The position numbers were made by a program, and so were the translations under genes. Source: Herpetomonas samuelpessoai (taxonomy: Eukaryota; Euglenozoa; Kinetoplastea; Trypanosomatida; Trypanosomatidae). From it: a stretch of 64,000 bases of DNA. Shown one piece after another: positions 10,201 through 17,994 of the stretch. How positions within the stretch are numbered: the first letter of the stretch is position 1; each line of letters opens with the position of its first letter. The notes below the pieces were generated by a model, which saw only the letters and a program-made list of their open reading frames with translations, had not been told where the DNA came from and made no database searches. The DNA lies in contig JASAOC010002135.1 of assembly GCA_030849835.1 (NCBI GenBank), positions 124,001 through 188,000 on the forward strand, read 5' to 3'.

Positions 10201-12593
10201 CCTCGTCCCTCTCTGGCAATGCGAGCTCCTCTCACTTGGGTCGACATCACGAGGGAGCGGCAGCCACAACAGCAACAGGCGCAGCGGCTGCTGCTGCTCT
10301 CGCGGGCTTTCCAAAGCTGGGCGGCTCCCCGTCGTCTTCGTCGTGGTCGCGTCCACGAACCTCGCGTGGGGGTACCACACCACAGAGCAAGCACACGCGC
10401 GCGAATGCGACGGGCAGGCCCGCGAGTGGTAGCAGCAGCAGTGCAACGCACAGCTCTCCCAGTGGCCAGCCGCAGCCACTGTCGGAGCACCGACAAGGGT
10501 TTACGTTTCAGCATCATGCAACGCCATCGGCGGGCAACGAAAGCGACGCCCCGTCGGTCACCGTCTCCGAGTGGTCGACTGGCACGCCCGCAGCGTTGGC
10601 GGTGGCCGGGGGGCATGGGGCGGCGTTTCCCTCCACCGGTGGCAGTGGTGGGCCAAGCTTTGCGACACCTGTGTCCGCGCAGAGCATTTCTCCATCGGCG
10701 TCGTGGCGTTACGGGGCGCCGCCCATGCCGCACCGGACCCCTTCCATGGAGTGGCTGCCGGGTCAAGGCAGCCCGGCATCAAGCACCTCGCTGACGGGCA
10801 GTCACGCGCACGCACCACCGCCGCCGCGCAAGGACAGCTACCGCGATGTGCTAGAGCGACGGCGGCAGCACGACCGCACACTTCTTCCTGGCGAGGGCTC
10901 CGTCACCGGCTTCCCATTGGTCACGGAAGCACTGCCCACGGAGGAAGGTGCCGCTGCGGATGCACCGCAGAGCAGGGGGAAGGACGGCGACTCCGTCACA
11001 GCCACCGCCGCGAACCCTCTGACCTCCCCAGGTCCGCCCTTGGCGGCTTGTCGGGAGATCACTGGCAGCAGCGAGGTTTCGTGGGGAATGGGGGATGGCC
11101 TTCGGGAGGACGACGACGACGGCAGTGAGACCTCGATCGATCACCTGGTGCGGTACATGGAGCCACCGGGAGAGGCCGACCTTGACGCGCGTGGGAACGA
11201 CCACGGGCTGCGGGGGCTCCCCGATCCTGAGAGTCTTGCGCGTCTATCCGCGCTCGCTGTCGGGACCGGTAGCATGCAACAAATGCGCTGTGGTGGTGAT
11301 GCAGGAGAGAGAATGGTTGGCGGTGACACACCGCTTGGGATGGACGCTATGGGCGAGGGGCAGGCGGCGCTTAGTGAGAGCATTCTGCTGGTGATGGGCA
11401 GTGCCCTGCGCGGGCGGCAGCAGGTCGACTCCACTACCACGCTCCCACCCCCACCAGGCGACCACCACCACGATGAGGACGACGAGGGAAACAAACAGGA
11501 AGACGAAGGCGAGGAGAGTGACGCCCGTCTTCCGGCAGCGGTCGCTTCACGGAATGCAGACACACACCGGTCAGGTGACGCCATGCCGACCGTCGCCCCA
11601 TCAGACCTCGCCGTGGCACCCCCGCACCCGCCTTCCCCACCGGCGCTGGCGGCGGTCACAAAGATGAGCAGCGGCGAGGCAAGCGACAGCGCACCGGCGT
11701 GCTCGCAGACGTCGGCCAAAAACAAAACCTTCGACGAGTCCGACTGGGAAAGAGCCATGTTCTTGCAGACCGCCTACTCGGTCAGCAGCCTCGGCTCCAG
11801 CACGGAGCGCGCCATCTTTGGCAGACGCTCGCTTCGCGCGTTGGCCATGTCGCTGTCGCAGCGGCAGCAGCAACAGCAGCGCCGCGGCTCCTCTGGTGTG
11901 CTCTCTGGGGATGAGACGATGTCCTCTGGAAACGATTCTCAACCGGCCACGCCATTTCCGGCCGTGCCGTCGTCGGCACGAGCCACGACGGCCATGCCTC
12001 TTGAAAGAAACGGGGCACCCAGGGACTCCTCTTCTCCCCTGCCGTCATCCTCTGCGTCATCGTCGGGAGCCGCCGCCTCCGCAGAGGCACACGGGCCTCC
12101 GTTATCCTCGTCTGCTAACCTTGTTCCACCCCACACGCGTTCCGCTGACAACTACACCTATTACGCTGCCCTGGGCAGTCGCACGCGATATCCCACGCGC
12201 GTTCGAGAGTCAGGCGACCCCCTGCTCGCGTCGCAACGAGAGATGGGGAGCAGCTTCTTCTCACACCATGGTGCGACGGCCTTCGGACTCGAAGCCGCAT
12301 CCACGCTGCCGCGGTCATCGCCGCCTGTAGTGGAGTCGACGGTGAAGCCACCACCACCACCACTATCGACCACCACAGCAACCACCGCGACGATGGCGTC
12401 GCCACCACGCTCTGCAGGGGAGAGGACCGTTATGACAGGCAGTGCCACACGTGACGCTGCTCCTCGTGTCCCAGGGAACCCGACCGCGCGGGAGTCGGTG
12501 GGTGTGCTTGATCCGTTCGACGAGATTCTGTACGCCATGTCCAAGGCTGGCACAGGGCGTCGGGGTGCCACCAAGTCCTCGTACTTCCCTTGA
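1269..12593 (+). CDS. Giant low-complexity, mostly disordered protein (3774 aa)
   Basis: I recognise no family. An 11.3-kb frame without a stop, in GC-rich codon usage like that of the neighbouring genes, makes it a real gene. The protein is dominated by Ser, Thr, Ala, Gly, Pro and acidic runs, with poly-Pro, poly-Ala, poly-Gln and poly-His tracts. No signal peptide or membrane segment is visible. A few islands look structured: a possible helix or coiled coil at about residues 372-414, a longer helical block at about 600-661, short blocks at about 1287-1307, 2324-2355 and 2686-2699, a segment at about 3484-3537 (with DESDWERAMFLQ), and the extreme C-terminus (DPFDEILYAMSKAG). Such an arrangement would suit a scaffold or cytoskeleton-associated protein, but this is a guess. 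It starts at the first ATG after a pyrimidine tract and AG. Confidence 0.85.
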   Translation: MDWSKWPVKPHPAATQAATTNAAAAVKPSIGASLSGTSAIPLSPRSPPQPQPTTPRRIDGSGAGRSPVNTTTSTAPPPVTVIVPSHLPRPEHTPTQSAWAAFSASSGPGSHATSHVVPGARSASPVSRTVVPTAEPFPPPPPPYHRPVVLPGAPHVEEGVLGPLDASTVAHQYVDQFGRILGAHLASSPSSSSGSNLFDGDRGGRDAERAIEIEEEEDDEGWRRREETQHMPRARGSSRGGDTSSAEDMTLGARYVLSSGESHLPESGSETPPRMPDPSMLAASRHKDGFPSTTGPGIPRRTWPGSLANDMSAPQDSMPSSSQVPAQQPRHTLWSSTTQLYSDRRQHPTANPYSNLNHSGRHSTRITGGGVEDHLGRGTLLSAIADIESIVGVLAQQKEVQQREAALRRARRRRVATTGTLSSRRQSTSTLSSGTVEDRTSGGRGEGHVNTATSSSRGLGHANSHSGTTTTTITNTSGGSSASFQKSVLGELSPAATAAVATTASASASGVGTAGASRMSLRTHTNTYPNSVSASRTVSEGVLGAHGLDHSEASIRPGDRPSILPPQPPPMPPMPARAPPSSYEAHEERADLSEGDGALPVTDYFTSHFRAIQNQRSSDMLNARLRSLLLTTERIAQRCRMNLDLCVSVQVREAAADFTARGSLTSVSCANHTEDGEEEGVEDEEEEGVYGVQGVGLPARTRTSPRRMVTSDGCEADEEEEIDEEDDEEEDEEGATAEDGERDGRDGAQGHFVPCRARSARHHDSHSFYDKRLPQLRQAPAGGGRRRSSAGGDDMLSTWGAGTTPTTPSTSGSIRAPPPPHRRDTAVGTTIAAPQPSSSLADPSNHDGTTGHADPSSSSPLRQEQHPPALPQKRQSSSTHDHASLRSRSAPPPPPPPPSTAPGVLGRELSSDSYGHESSSHQPYTTTSNSQSNSHSTSEGATASAVHPPHHQHLHHLSHSSSHPMRQQEGSFAAAGGVGTPPVPRALRSGIPPAPPIPSPQNSFSRDASSRNQSSSMSTSRQSGSGSSGGAAGLPARRHAGHDRAASSSPPARPIVTAAEGHHSNSASGSGSGGSGSGYGHVPFHHPSPQQQLQTYTLPSSLRQGSHPQGIYLPATSHSASGQASSFSSSQSQSRGFLGGAFYSDDNTSMSAASSHLERVPYARDVRPSPPLAPGAVGWAAAMSGGGREAHGDHAHGEETEAAAGNTSSTRTVTSALPSAIYTPLNAVGPPPATASRSSSTPMSPQEGSGASGPAAGAAPSDVSPSQASVAAKPPTPRLPDRKSERYELLRLGYQSTADKAAFPILPERRHGGVRGADSGGVGGGVVDEDEDDDEKDDTLSISAAPGYSSRRGFTLEESLTAAVASLRREQQQRDSEEPTPAAAAAAAAALTSSSVLGAGRLGGDVPPRPPQRRFSRDDLPPLAASSEGLLTISGRQPDGFFTTSGVAATAASSVLGSPFEKPPLAPPLPPPPPVSATPPPPPPPAPGQESPPATQEKTGTASVPEQLSPQQLPSSSPASPDADAELGKTLIDTPHTREVTALPSEWNDGGSNSTKEGAEQNPVPSQEDSTRDPTTAATAAAAEADPHASSRTETTVKRSRGGSCSSSDSSRPTMPNPSHSNDSSPTGDKSDATTVSPTITTATTATTGTTGAESSSAQQEKREAWPTQHEPSQNGDTPAVPPDVSVPSALQHQQQQQPQQQRAFEGRVSDGSRNDTPLPLIALPSSGGVVLSSLTSHTLTEATPTTSTTATTGERVSGSPVGFIRTRHTQSSSHSSGAEDPAPAPHLSKNARDVETSEAAAASAAAAAATADGKRLDGADGNYHTALSSPSPSLSREGLSGAGTTTTPSVAPAATREAVPPAKAHHPPLPLFPTYPLPTDPVETSTGVGLHAGASVPTSSALPSGAAAAATVVVAHEGWLDPENTLRDSCEGSGTMLDTTSGAGCAGDGEKKAEREKKAASKEETASYTGSQPTSPTPRVVSERKDHSQTAGEGKIKSTAGTGDVPADAARSSAPSQRVEPVADPEPPTEAHANTATAAAADNNDTSPNTLNLSTVDAHPHRYGEAAAPRDASQGSTRLVRFPDPTANTTTDTHSVAEVSSSASTTAALGGRQNTSSGPSGSVSATTRNGDSFRAAGSPNATGYSISSSQTPESTSVLTAGAAGVRRSMGGSGHGQGSEDRDLIPPPLPPSSSSSRQQHTQEVGSKEPLSLAAAAADVSAGLADIRRETDLEGSSLRSPQEKSTTGFLLSDGERTAGNSKNNHPGEEGGSSGGSVDARAPRVASEGHSHMNRPEEASFSHSVANTDDGNAPEEENESGEAHLFALQLANLPMPRFYTSQMQRFVEGKSQCEQEEGEARDPSCATGGGGNSGSTTPRSGRGSTPAPLQPPPPDTDARLSPATTTHGGARRRRPSPRSDQVSEDEASSSLLARSSAEAGGKTRDLKDLHVFVDTRRSTDDFVSGTTLATMTTTTTTSTSSEPHANIPRHASGATGETAATTAAGALGGGDAGDENQARAQQHHHGQRHRGAEGSGASLLNDASASAQQTEEALRDGSTTTMMMTSESAMPPAVSVSSCSHAPSRQSEEPLHETAEADHETVRTEDADGSEERAEAEDGERKAGGEDTITVPALMLSAKQPPSPVTGDQAQAVAATGPVPEHAEAQDETLPSPVTEAYAQQRRDEDADALLALLDAKLSARPSSLSLKQSSTFYEKDAEPSPQEGGEEDAPPKEERTATPSAPRDAPPSHERASSSAHDLELNDASLLLDGEEDSKAVKTHGGNVTKGGKAAEAEDGATLMASVPVLDALAHVAAAAAAAAAPPRTLSVSLPRDDSDVTMGSAGGERGSCAAPLAAFPLVRDSSSELYCSPATASPANMSLQVADSLRAATVGAGEGLRLAARSGHIAAAAHHRRSVSAGAAVTAGGDDGGRRRSASRSDLNMASLRGDYGSPISPDPSVASPTSSASAASSASASPSSPSSLSGNASSSHLGRHHEGAAATTATGAAAAAALAGFPKLGGSPSSSSWSRPRTSRGGTTPQSKHTRANATGRPASGSSSSATHSSPSGQPQPLSEHRQGFTFQHHATPSAGNESDAPSVTVSEWSTGTPAALAVAGGHGAAFPSTGGSGGPSFATPVSAQSISPSASWRYGAPPMPHRTPSMEWLPGQGSPASSTSLTGSHAHAPPPPRKDSYRDVLERRRQHDRTLLPGEGSVTGFPLVTEALPTEEGAAADAPQSRGKDGDSVTATAANPLTSPGPPLAACREITGSSEVSWGMGDGLREDDDDGSETSIDHLVRYMEPPGEADLDARGNDHGLRGLPDPESLARLSALAVGTGSMQQMRCGGDAGERMVGGDTPLGMDAMGEGQAALSESILLVMGSALRGRQQVDSTTTLPPPPGDHHHDEDDEGNKQEDEGEESDARLPAAVASRNADTHRSGDAMPTVAPSDLAVAPPHPPSPPALAAVTKMSSGEASDSAPACSQTSAKNKTFDESDWERAMFLQTAYSVSSLGSSTERAIFGRRSLRALAMSLSQRQQQQQRRGSSGVLSGDETMSSGNDSQPATPFPAVPSSARATTAMPLERNGAPRDSSSPLPSSSASSSGAAASAEAHGPPLSSSANLVPPHTRSADNYTYYAALGSRTRYPTRVRESGDPLLASQREMGSSFFSHHGATAFGLEAASTLPRSSPPVVESTVKPPPPPLSTTTATTATMASPPRSAGERTVMTGSATRDAAPRVPGNPTARESVGVLDPFDEILYAMSKAGTGRRGATKSSYFP

Positions 12594-13565
12594 TGGCCAA
12601 GAGCGAGAAAGGGGGTGGAGAAGAAGAAATGAACTTGTTTGTTGTCACAGTAACCGGAAGCAGTAAACGACAAAAAACCAAAGCATAACGTTGCACTGGG
12701 AAGATAGGGGGGAGGCGCGTGTATTCGATCCGCAACGGTGGGGAAGACGCAAATATCGATACACGCCACCCGATATCTCTTTCTTTTCCCCCAACCTTCT
12801 TATATTTTTTTCATATCGTTCTCATGCATAAGCGTCTGCTTGTATGTCCGCATATGGTTTATCCCCCGTTTGTGAAAATAATAAATTGACGACAACAAAC
12901 AACAGTGAATTCGTTTCTTTTCATCACACACAGCGGCACGCGATCGCCCGATGGGATCAAAGGCGGAGCCATCCGATGTGAGGATCCCTTCCCCTCTAAA
13001 CAAACAAACAAACAAAATAAATAATAATAATAAGATAAAAAACTAATTGGAGTCCTGACATGTACAACGGCTGTGTACGGAAATGGGAAGACTCTCACGT
13101 GCGCTGCAGTCTCTATCCACGAGATGGGGAAGAAAAGTGCGTGGTCGGCTTTCTTTCCATGGGCGTTTTTTTCTTTTTTTGCCCTCTTCCCTCTTTCTTA
13201 AAAGCTGCAGAGACAGGGGGACATTACCTGGTGGATAAGGGAACGCTGAGAATACTGAAAAAAAAAGAAAGTATGTGTTTTCTCCAAGGCAGGGTGTCTG
13301 GCAGAGCTCTTTCAGAAACGAACATCCATGACGGCACCCTGGCCACAAGGAGGCATATTCGTATCACACGCAAATTATTTCTTTTCTCACTTTCTCACTT
13401 TCTCTCTCCTTTCCTCTCCTCACAAACAAAGATTTCTTCGCGCTTCTTCCATCTTCTCGCACACTCTCGCTCCGTCTTTCTTCTAAAAAAAAGAAAAGAA
13501 AAGCATTTCCTATCAAAAAATAATTTAACAACCCTCCTTCCATTCCCTCACAGCACTCGTCAGCC
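12594..13565. other. Spacer between giant ORF and VDAC
   Basis: This AT-rich spacer contains poly-A and poly-T runs, AAAC and AAT microsatellite stretches near 13000-13035, and pyrimidine tracts. I see no gene or structured RNA. Confidence 0.6.
13529..13553 (+). promoter_or_regulatory. Probable trans-splice acceptor for VDAC
   Basis: A C/T-rich tract ends in CACAG, with the AG at 13552-13553. It would give a 12-base leader before the ATG at 13566 with no intervening ATG. Confidence 0.65.
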
Positions 13566-14441
13566 ATGTCCTCTGCTAAGCCCGTTCCTACCCCCGCCGC
13601 CCCCAAGGTCTACGGCGCCCCTGCCCTGTACAAGGACTACAACAAGGCCACCTCTGACTTCCTCACCAAGAACATCCCCAAGGCCTCCACCTGGAAGATC
13701 GAGAGCAAGTTCAAGGGCCCCAAGGACACCGTCTTTGTGAACCCCAGCGCGACCAGCGATGGCAAGCTCGCGTGCGACATTGAGTACGCCCCGTCGTCGT
13801 GCGGCGCGAACGTGAAGGTGAATGTGACTCCGGCTGGCCTCGACAACCTCAAGACCACCGCCACCTACAACGTCAGTGGGCACAAGATCGAGGCGGTGCT
13901 GCACAAGAAGCAGGGCAATGAGTTCGACTACGAGTTCAGCCACGAGACCGCTGTCATTGCCAGCAAGAAGATGTCCCTCAACGAGAAGCTGACCAAGCGC
14001 GATGTTATTCTCGGCCTCGGCGTCGACGTCGCGCCCCACTGCCAGGTCGGCTGCGGCGCGACCTACAACATCAAGGAGAACAACTGCAAGTGGAGCGTCG
14101 GCTGCCGCTACTACAGCAACGGCATCGAAGTCGCCGTGCACACCCGCAAGCTCGCCGAATACATCTCTTCCGCCTCCTTCCCCGTCAAGGCCAAGATCAA
14201 CGGCAACGACGTGAAGATCAACATTGCTGCGGAGACCATCTGCGGTCGCGGCAAGCGTCTGGAGGCTACCATTGGCTGCGAGTCCGCCTGCCCGATCTAC
14301 CCCAAGAACACTGTCAAGGCTCGCGTCAACCGCGATATGGAGTGGGCCGTCGCGTACATCACGAAGCTCGCCGATAACTGGACCGTCTCCGTGTCGATTG
14401 ATAAGAACCTCAAGGCCGGTCTCCTTCTTTCTCACTCGTAA
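13566..14441 (+). CDS. VDAC: Voltage-dependent anion channel (mitochondrial outer-membrane porin)
   Basis: This 291-residue protein has the length expected of a 19-strand VDAC barrel. It shows the alternating polar/hydrophobic pattern of transmembrane beta strands throughout, has no helical membrane segment, and ends in a beta strand that could serve as the sorting signal for outer-membrane assembly. The N-terminus (PKVYGAPALYKDYNKATSDF) resembles the VDAC N-terminal segment, and the body matches my memory of the trypanosome porin. The role is passage of metabolites such as ATP and ADP across the mitochondrial outer membrane. The start is fixed by an acceptor AG only 12 bases upstream. Codon usage is strongly biased toward C-ending codons, as expected of an abundant protein. 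Family assignment is by recognition; no alignment was run. Confidence 0.88.
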   Translation: MSSAKPVPTPAAPKVYGAPALYKDYNKATSDFLTKNIPKASTWKIESKFKGPKDTVFVNPSATSDGKLACDIEYAPSSCGANVKVNVTPAGLDNLKTTATYNVSGHKIEAVLHKKQGNEFDYEFSHETAVIASKKMSLNEKLTKRDVILGLGVDVAPHCQVGCGATYNIKENNCKWSVGCRYYSNGIEVAVHTRKLAEYISSASFPVKAKINGNDVKINIAAETICGRGKRLEATIGCESACPIYPKNTVKARVNRDMEWAVAYITKLADNWTVSVSIDKNLKAGLLLSHS

Positions 14442-14601
14442 GCAGAAGAAGAACACGCGACAATGGGGTGGGTCATCCGGAAATAGAGAGAGAAAGGTCG
14501 AAAAATAAAGAAAGAGAGAGAGAAACACAAATGCAGGAGCGCATGCACGCAAAGGTAAGAAAAGTTTATTGACATCGCTGGGCATACATGCACGTGTATT
14601 C

Positions 14602-14626
14602 GTGTGTGTGTGTGTGTGTGTGTGTG
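14602..14626. repeat. (GT)n microsatellite
   Basis: An uninterrupted GT run lies about 160 bases downstream of the VDAC stop, probably inside its 3' UTR. Confidence 0.9.
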
Positions 14627-16088
14627 AACCCGTATCTTTTTCTTTTCTTATTTTTTGTATGTTCTCCTACTTATTTTCTTTTCTGTCTATCGATTGTTGC
14701 TGCGTAGGAACCACCACCACCACCGTATCCTACATGGTGTTGCGGTCCTTGTGTGTGAGAGAGAGAGAGCACGTCCTACTGAAAGGAAAAGAAGAAGCAG
14801 AAGGATCGCCTCCGGTGTTATTTTTTTTTGAGTTTAGTATTCACACACACACAAAAAAGGTGTTTCTCTCCACTCGCTTCATCACTCTTTTTTTTAAATT
14901 TATTTATTCGCTATCTTCTCCTCTTCCGTTTCCGTCTTTCTCCCTGTCTTTCTGCAAGAGACGCTTCCCTTATCTCTTCCTCTGTCTGTTCGTACGTGAG
15001 CATTACAGCGTTTTCCTTCCCCCCTCTCATTAATACTTACCAAACTTAGCTCGTTCACTTGAAAGTGCACGCACAGACTCACGCACACAAAACGCACATC
15101 CGGCCTCGCAAGCTTCACGAAAGTGGGATTCAATTTGCGAAAAAAACATTACCACACTCCCAGGCCGTCGCACACTTATATTGAGAAAAGAAAAAACTGT
15201 AACACCACCCAATTAGCTATGACCCATGAAGATAATTATATACACGCACACACACACAAGCAGTGAGCTGTCTGTATTCAAAGGAAAAAAATGAAATAAA
15301 TGCTTATAAGGCAGGAGGCTTTCTCCTTCCCTGCACCACTCGTTATGTATTTCCTTCTTTTTTTCTTTTCTTGTTATCGCGCTCTAATACTTCTCTTTTG
15401 TTATTTCTTTCTTCCTCTTCTTTCGTAATTCCCAAGGTGGATGTGCCTCCTTTCCTTTCCTTTTTTTTTTCTCTCTCGCCATCACGCAAGCTCACAAACA
15501 CAGAAAAAAAAAGAAGAAAGAAAGCAGCAAAACGTTTCAACAATAAAGTAAAATGAAGATGAAAAAATAAAATAAAAATAGTGTAGCGCTGTCGGACAAA
15601 CCTCTCTTCGCTCACGTGCCCCTCCTCCCCCCTCTTGTCTCTCTCTCTCTCTCTCTCCTCTCTGTATATCACTGTCTGTGTGTGGATTGCTTCCCTACCC
15701 TCCCTCGCAGTTTCGCTATGCCTCTCCCGACAGGGAAATACTGCCTTGCCTCTTCACAGCAGCAGAGGTGGGGATGAGGGAAGGGGAGGGGGAGGAGCAG
15801 TAACACACAACATGTGTATCACGTGCGAAAATGCACGCTTTGCGTTCGACCTCATGACGCGAACGAATCAGTAAGCAGTTGAGAGAGACGGAGACACAGA
15901 GAGAGAGATAAATGAGGAATGCATATATTTTTTTTTCGTTAATATTATGGCAACATCATCGTCCTCCCTTTTCCGCATCTGCCCTCATCTGCAAAAAAAT
16001 ATATTAAAAAATTAAAAAATAAATCCAACATTCTTTTCGGACGGAGAGGGAAAACCAAGCAAGTATCATTCAAAGCCGTCGCTCACAG

Positions 16089-16143
16089 TTTCACTTTTTT
16101 TCTTTCTCCACCCTTTTTTTCATTCCATTCTCCACCTGTGTAG
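16089..16143 (+). promoter_or_regulatory. Probable trans-splice acceptor for DAPDC
   Basis: A T/C-rich tract runs to about 16138. The first AG after it is at 16142-16143, leaving only three bases (ATC) before the ATG. The next AG upstream (about 16088) precedes the tract, so it is the less likely site. Confidence 0.55.
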
Positions 16144-16146
16144 ATC

Positions 16147-17167
16147 ATGTCGCTACCTGTCAACGACCAGGGTCACCTCCTTCTCGCGGGCCAGGACGCC
16201 TGCGAGCTCGCCAAGCGTTACGGCACCCCTCTATTCGTCTACGACGTGGATCAGATCCTGCAAAACGTGGATGGCTACCGAGTCGCTTTTGACGCCCACC
16301 ACGTCCCGCGCGTGGTTCCCGCCCGTGGCAACAACCATCCCAGCAGCGGCAGCAGCCACACGGAGCCGTCACAGCCCCGCCGCGCGCCGTCCACGTACCA
16401 AATCGCCTACGCCTCCAAGGCCCTCTCCACCACCGCCATTTACGAGCTCATGAAGACGCAGCGGAACGTCTCGGTGGATGTGGTCAGCGGAGGCGAGCTC
16501 TTCACCGCCCTGCACGCCGGTGTGGACCCTCGCAAGATTCACTTCCACGGAAACAACAAGAGCGAGGAGGAGCTCCTGTACGCCCTCAGCAGCGGCGTCG
16601 GTTGCTTTGTGGTAGACAGCTTTCACGAGATTGAGCTGCTCCAGCGACTCACGCCTCAAGTCCTCGGTACGGCCACAGACGCGTCTGGTGTATCGCCTCG
16701 CAACGTGAATGTTCTCCTTCGTGTCTCGCCCGGCGTCACGGCCCACACGCACGAGCACAACACGACGGGTCAGGTGGATAGCAAGTTCGGCTTTGACGTG
16801 GCGAGTGGTCAGGCTCGCTTGGCCTTTGATATGATTTCAGGGGGCGGCCGCCCCAATGGCAACGGTCACACAGGAGAGGAGAGGAAAGAAGCGGATTTGA
16901 CCTCGTCATCGACAAGCGAAGCAGCCCCGCTGTCATCGTCTTCGTCAAGGAAAAATTATCTGCGGGTGATTGGCCTTCACTGTCACATTGGTTCTCAAAT
17001 CTTCTCCACAGAGGGTCACGTCCTCGCCGCCCGTCGCCTCTTGGAACTGGCGTGTGAGTGGGGCATGCTGCTCACCGCTCAGGAACAAGAGGAGCGAGAT
17101 CGCAAGATGCGTCACACCAACAACGCGGAGGCGAACCATTCTCCTTCGTCTCCAGACGGGCACCAAT

Positions 17168-17203
<36 letters not shown>

Positions 17204-17994
17204 CTTGTAATAATGATGACGATGGAAAGCGCTTTGTCTTGAATGTGGGTGGTGGTTATGGTATTTCCTACACAAGCGAGGACACGCCGCTGCCCTCGGC
17301 AGCCTTCATCGATGCCCTCCTCGACACAGTGGAAGCGTTCCTGACCGAGCGGGCGACCGGTTCTGCGACGCCGTCATCGTCGTCAACAGGCGTATCGGGC
17401 ATGCACGGGTTCGGCTTTCCGGAGATTTGGATTGAGCCGGGGCGCTCCCTTGTTGGCGCGGCTGGCTCCACCCTGTACACCGTCGGCGCTCGCAAGACGA
17501 TCCCCGAGCTTCACAAGCACTACGTCGCCATCGATGGCGGGATGTCCGATAACATTCGGCCGATTCTGTACCAGGCCAAATATCAGGCCTACATCTGCAA
17601 TCGCATGCCCGAGCACCTTCGCTTTCAGAAGCTGTCACCCGAAGCGCAAGCCGCGGAGCTGGCGGCGAACACGCATCGGAACAGCACGGAGGCGCACAGC
17701 CGACATCACGATGCGCAGACCACGGGCATGGAGACGTGCACGGTGGTAGGAAAGCTCTGCGAAACAGGAGACCAGCTCATCAAGGACTGCGCATTACCCT
17801 GTGCGACGCAGTCAGGCGATATCATGGCGGTGCTGTGCACGGGTGCGTACGGGTACGCCATGGCGTCCAACTACAACCGCATGCGCCGCCCGCCGATTGT
17901 GTTTATCAGCGCATCTGCGGGTCGCGAGCGGGTGGTGGTGAAGCGCGAGACGTACGACGATCTTGTGAGGAATGATGTGTCGTTTTTTTGCTGA
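16147..17994 (+). CDS. DAPDC: Diaminopimelate decarboxylase (last step of the DAP lysine pathway)
   Basis: The enzyme is a PLP-dependent fold-III decarboxylase that converts meso-diaminopimelate to L-lysine. Visible motifs are YASKA with the PLP lysine at K91, HGNNKS (134-139), HCHIGS (278-283), the phosphate-binding GGG (368-370), EPGRS (430-434), the substrate-binding RPILY (471-475), the catalytic CETGD (538-542) and SNYN (574-577). RPxLY and CExGD favour DAP decarboxylase over ornithine or arginine decarboxylase. At 615 residues it is far longer than the usual 415-440. The excess lies in low-complexity insertions at about 57-82, 232-270, 311-360 (with an Asn-Gly repeat), 403-420 and 498-528, all between conserved blocks. 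There is no obvious targeting signal. The family is mainly bacterial, algal and plant, so acquisition by horizontal transfer is likely but inferred. Base composition resembles the neighbours, so any transfer is old. Confidence 0.88.
17170..17204 (+). repeat. In-frame hexanucleotide repeat (AACGGC)n
   Basis: Five perfect AACGGC copies plus a partial one encode alternating Asn and Gly inside the 311-360 insertion of DAPDC. The unit keeps the reading frame, so slippage changes only protein length. Confidence 0.9.

Larger units (their letters stand above)
14442..16146. other. Spacer between VDAC and DAPDC
   Basis: The 1.7-kb spacer holds simple repeats (GT, CT, A and T runs) and several pyrimidine tracts. 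Short open frames here encode only Ser/Phe/Leu-rich low-complexity peptides, and I reject them. I see no RNA gene. Confidence 0.6.
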
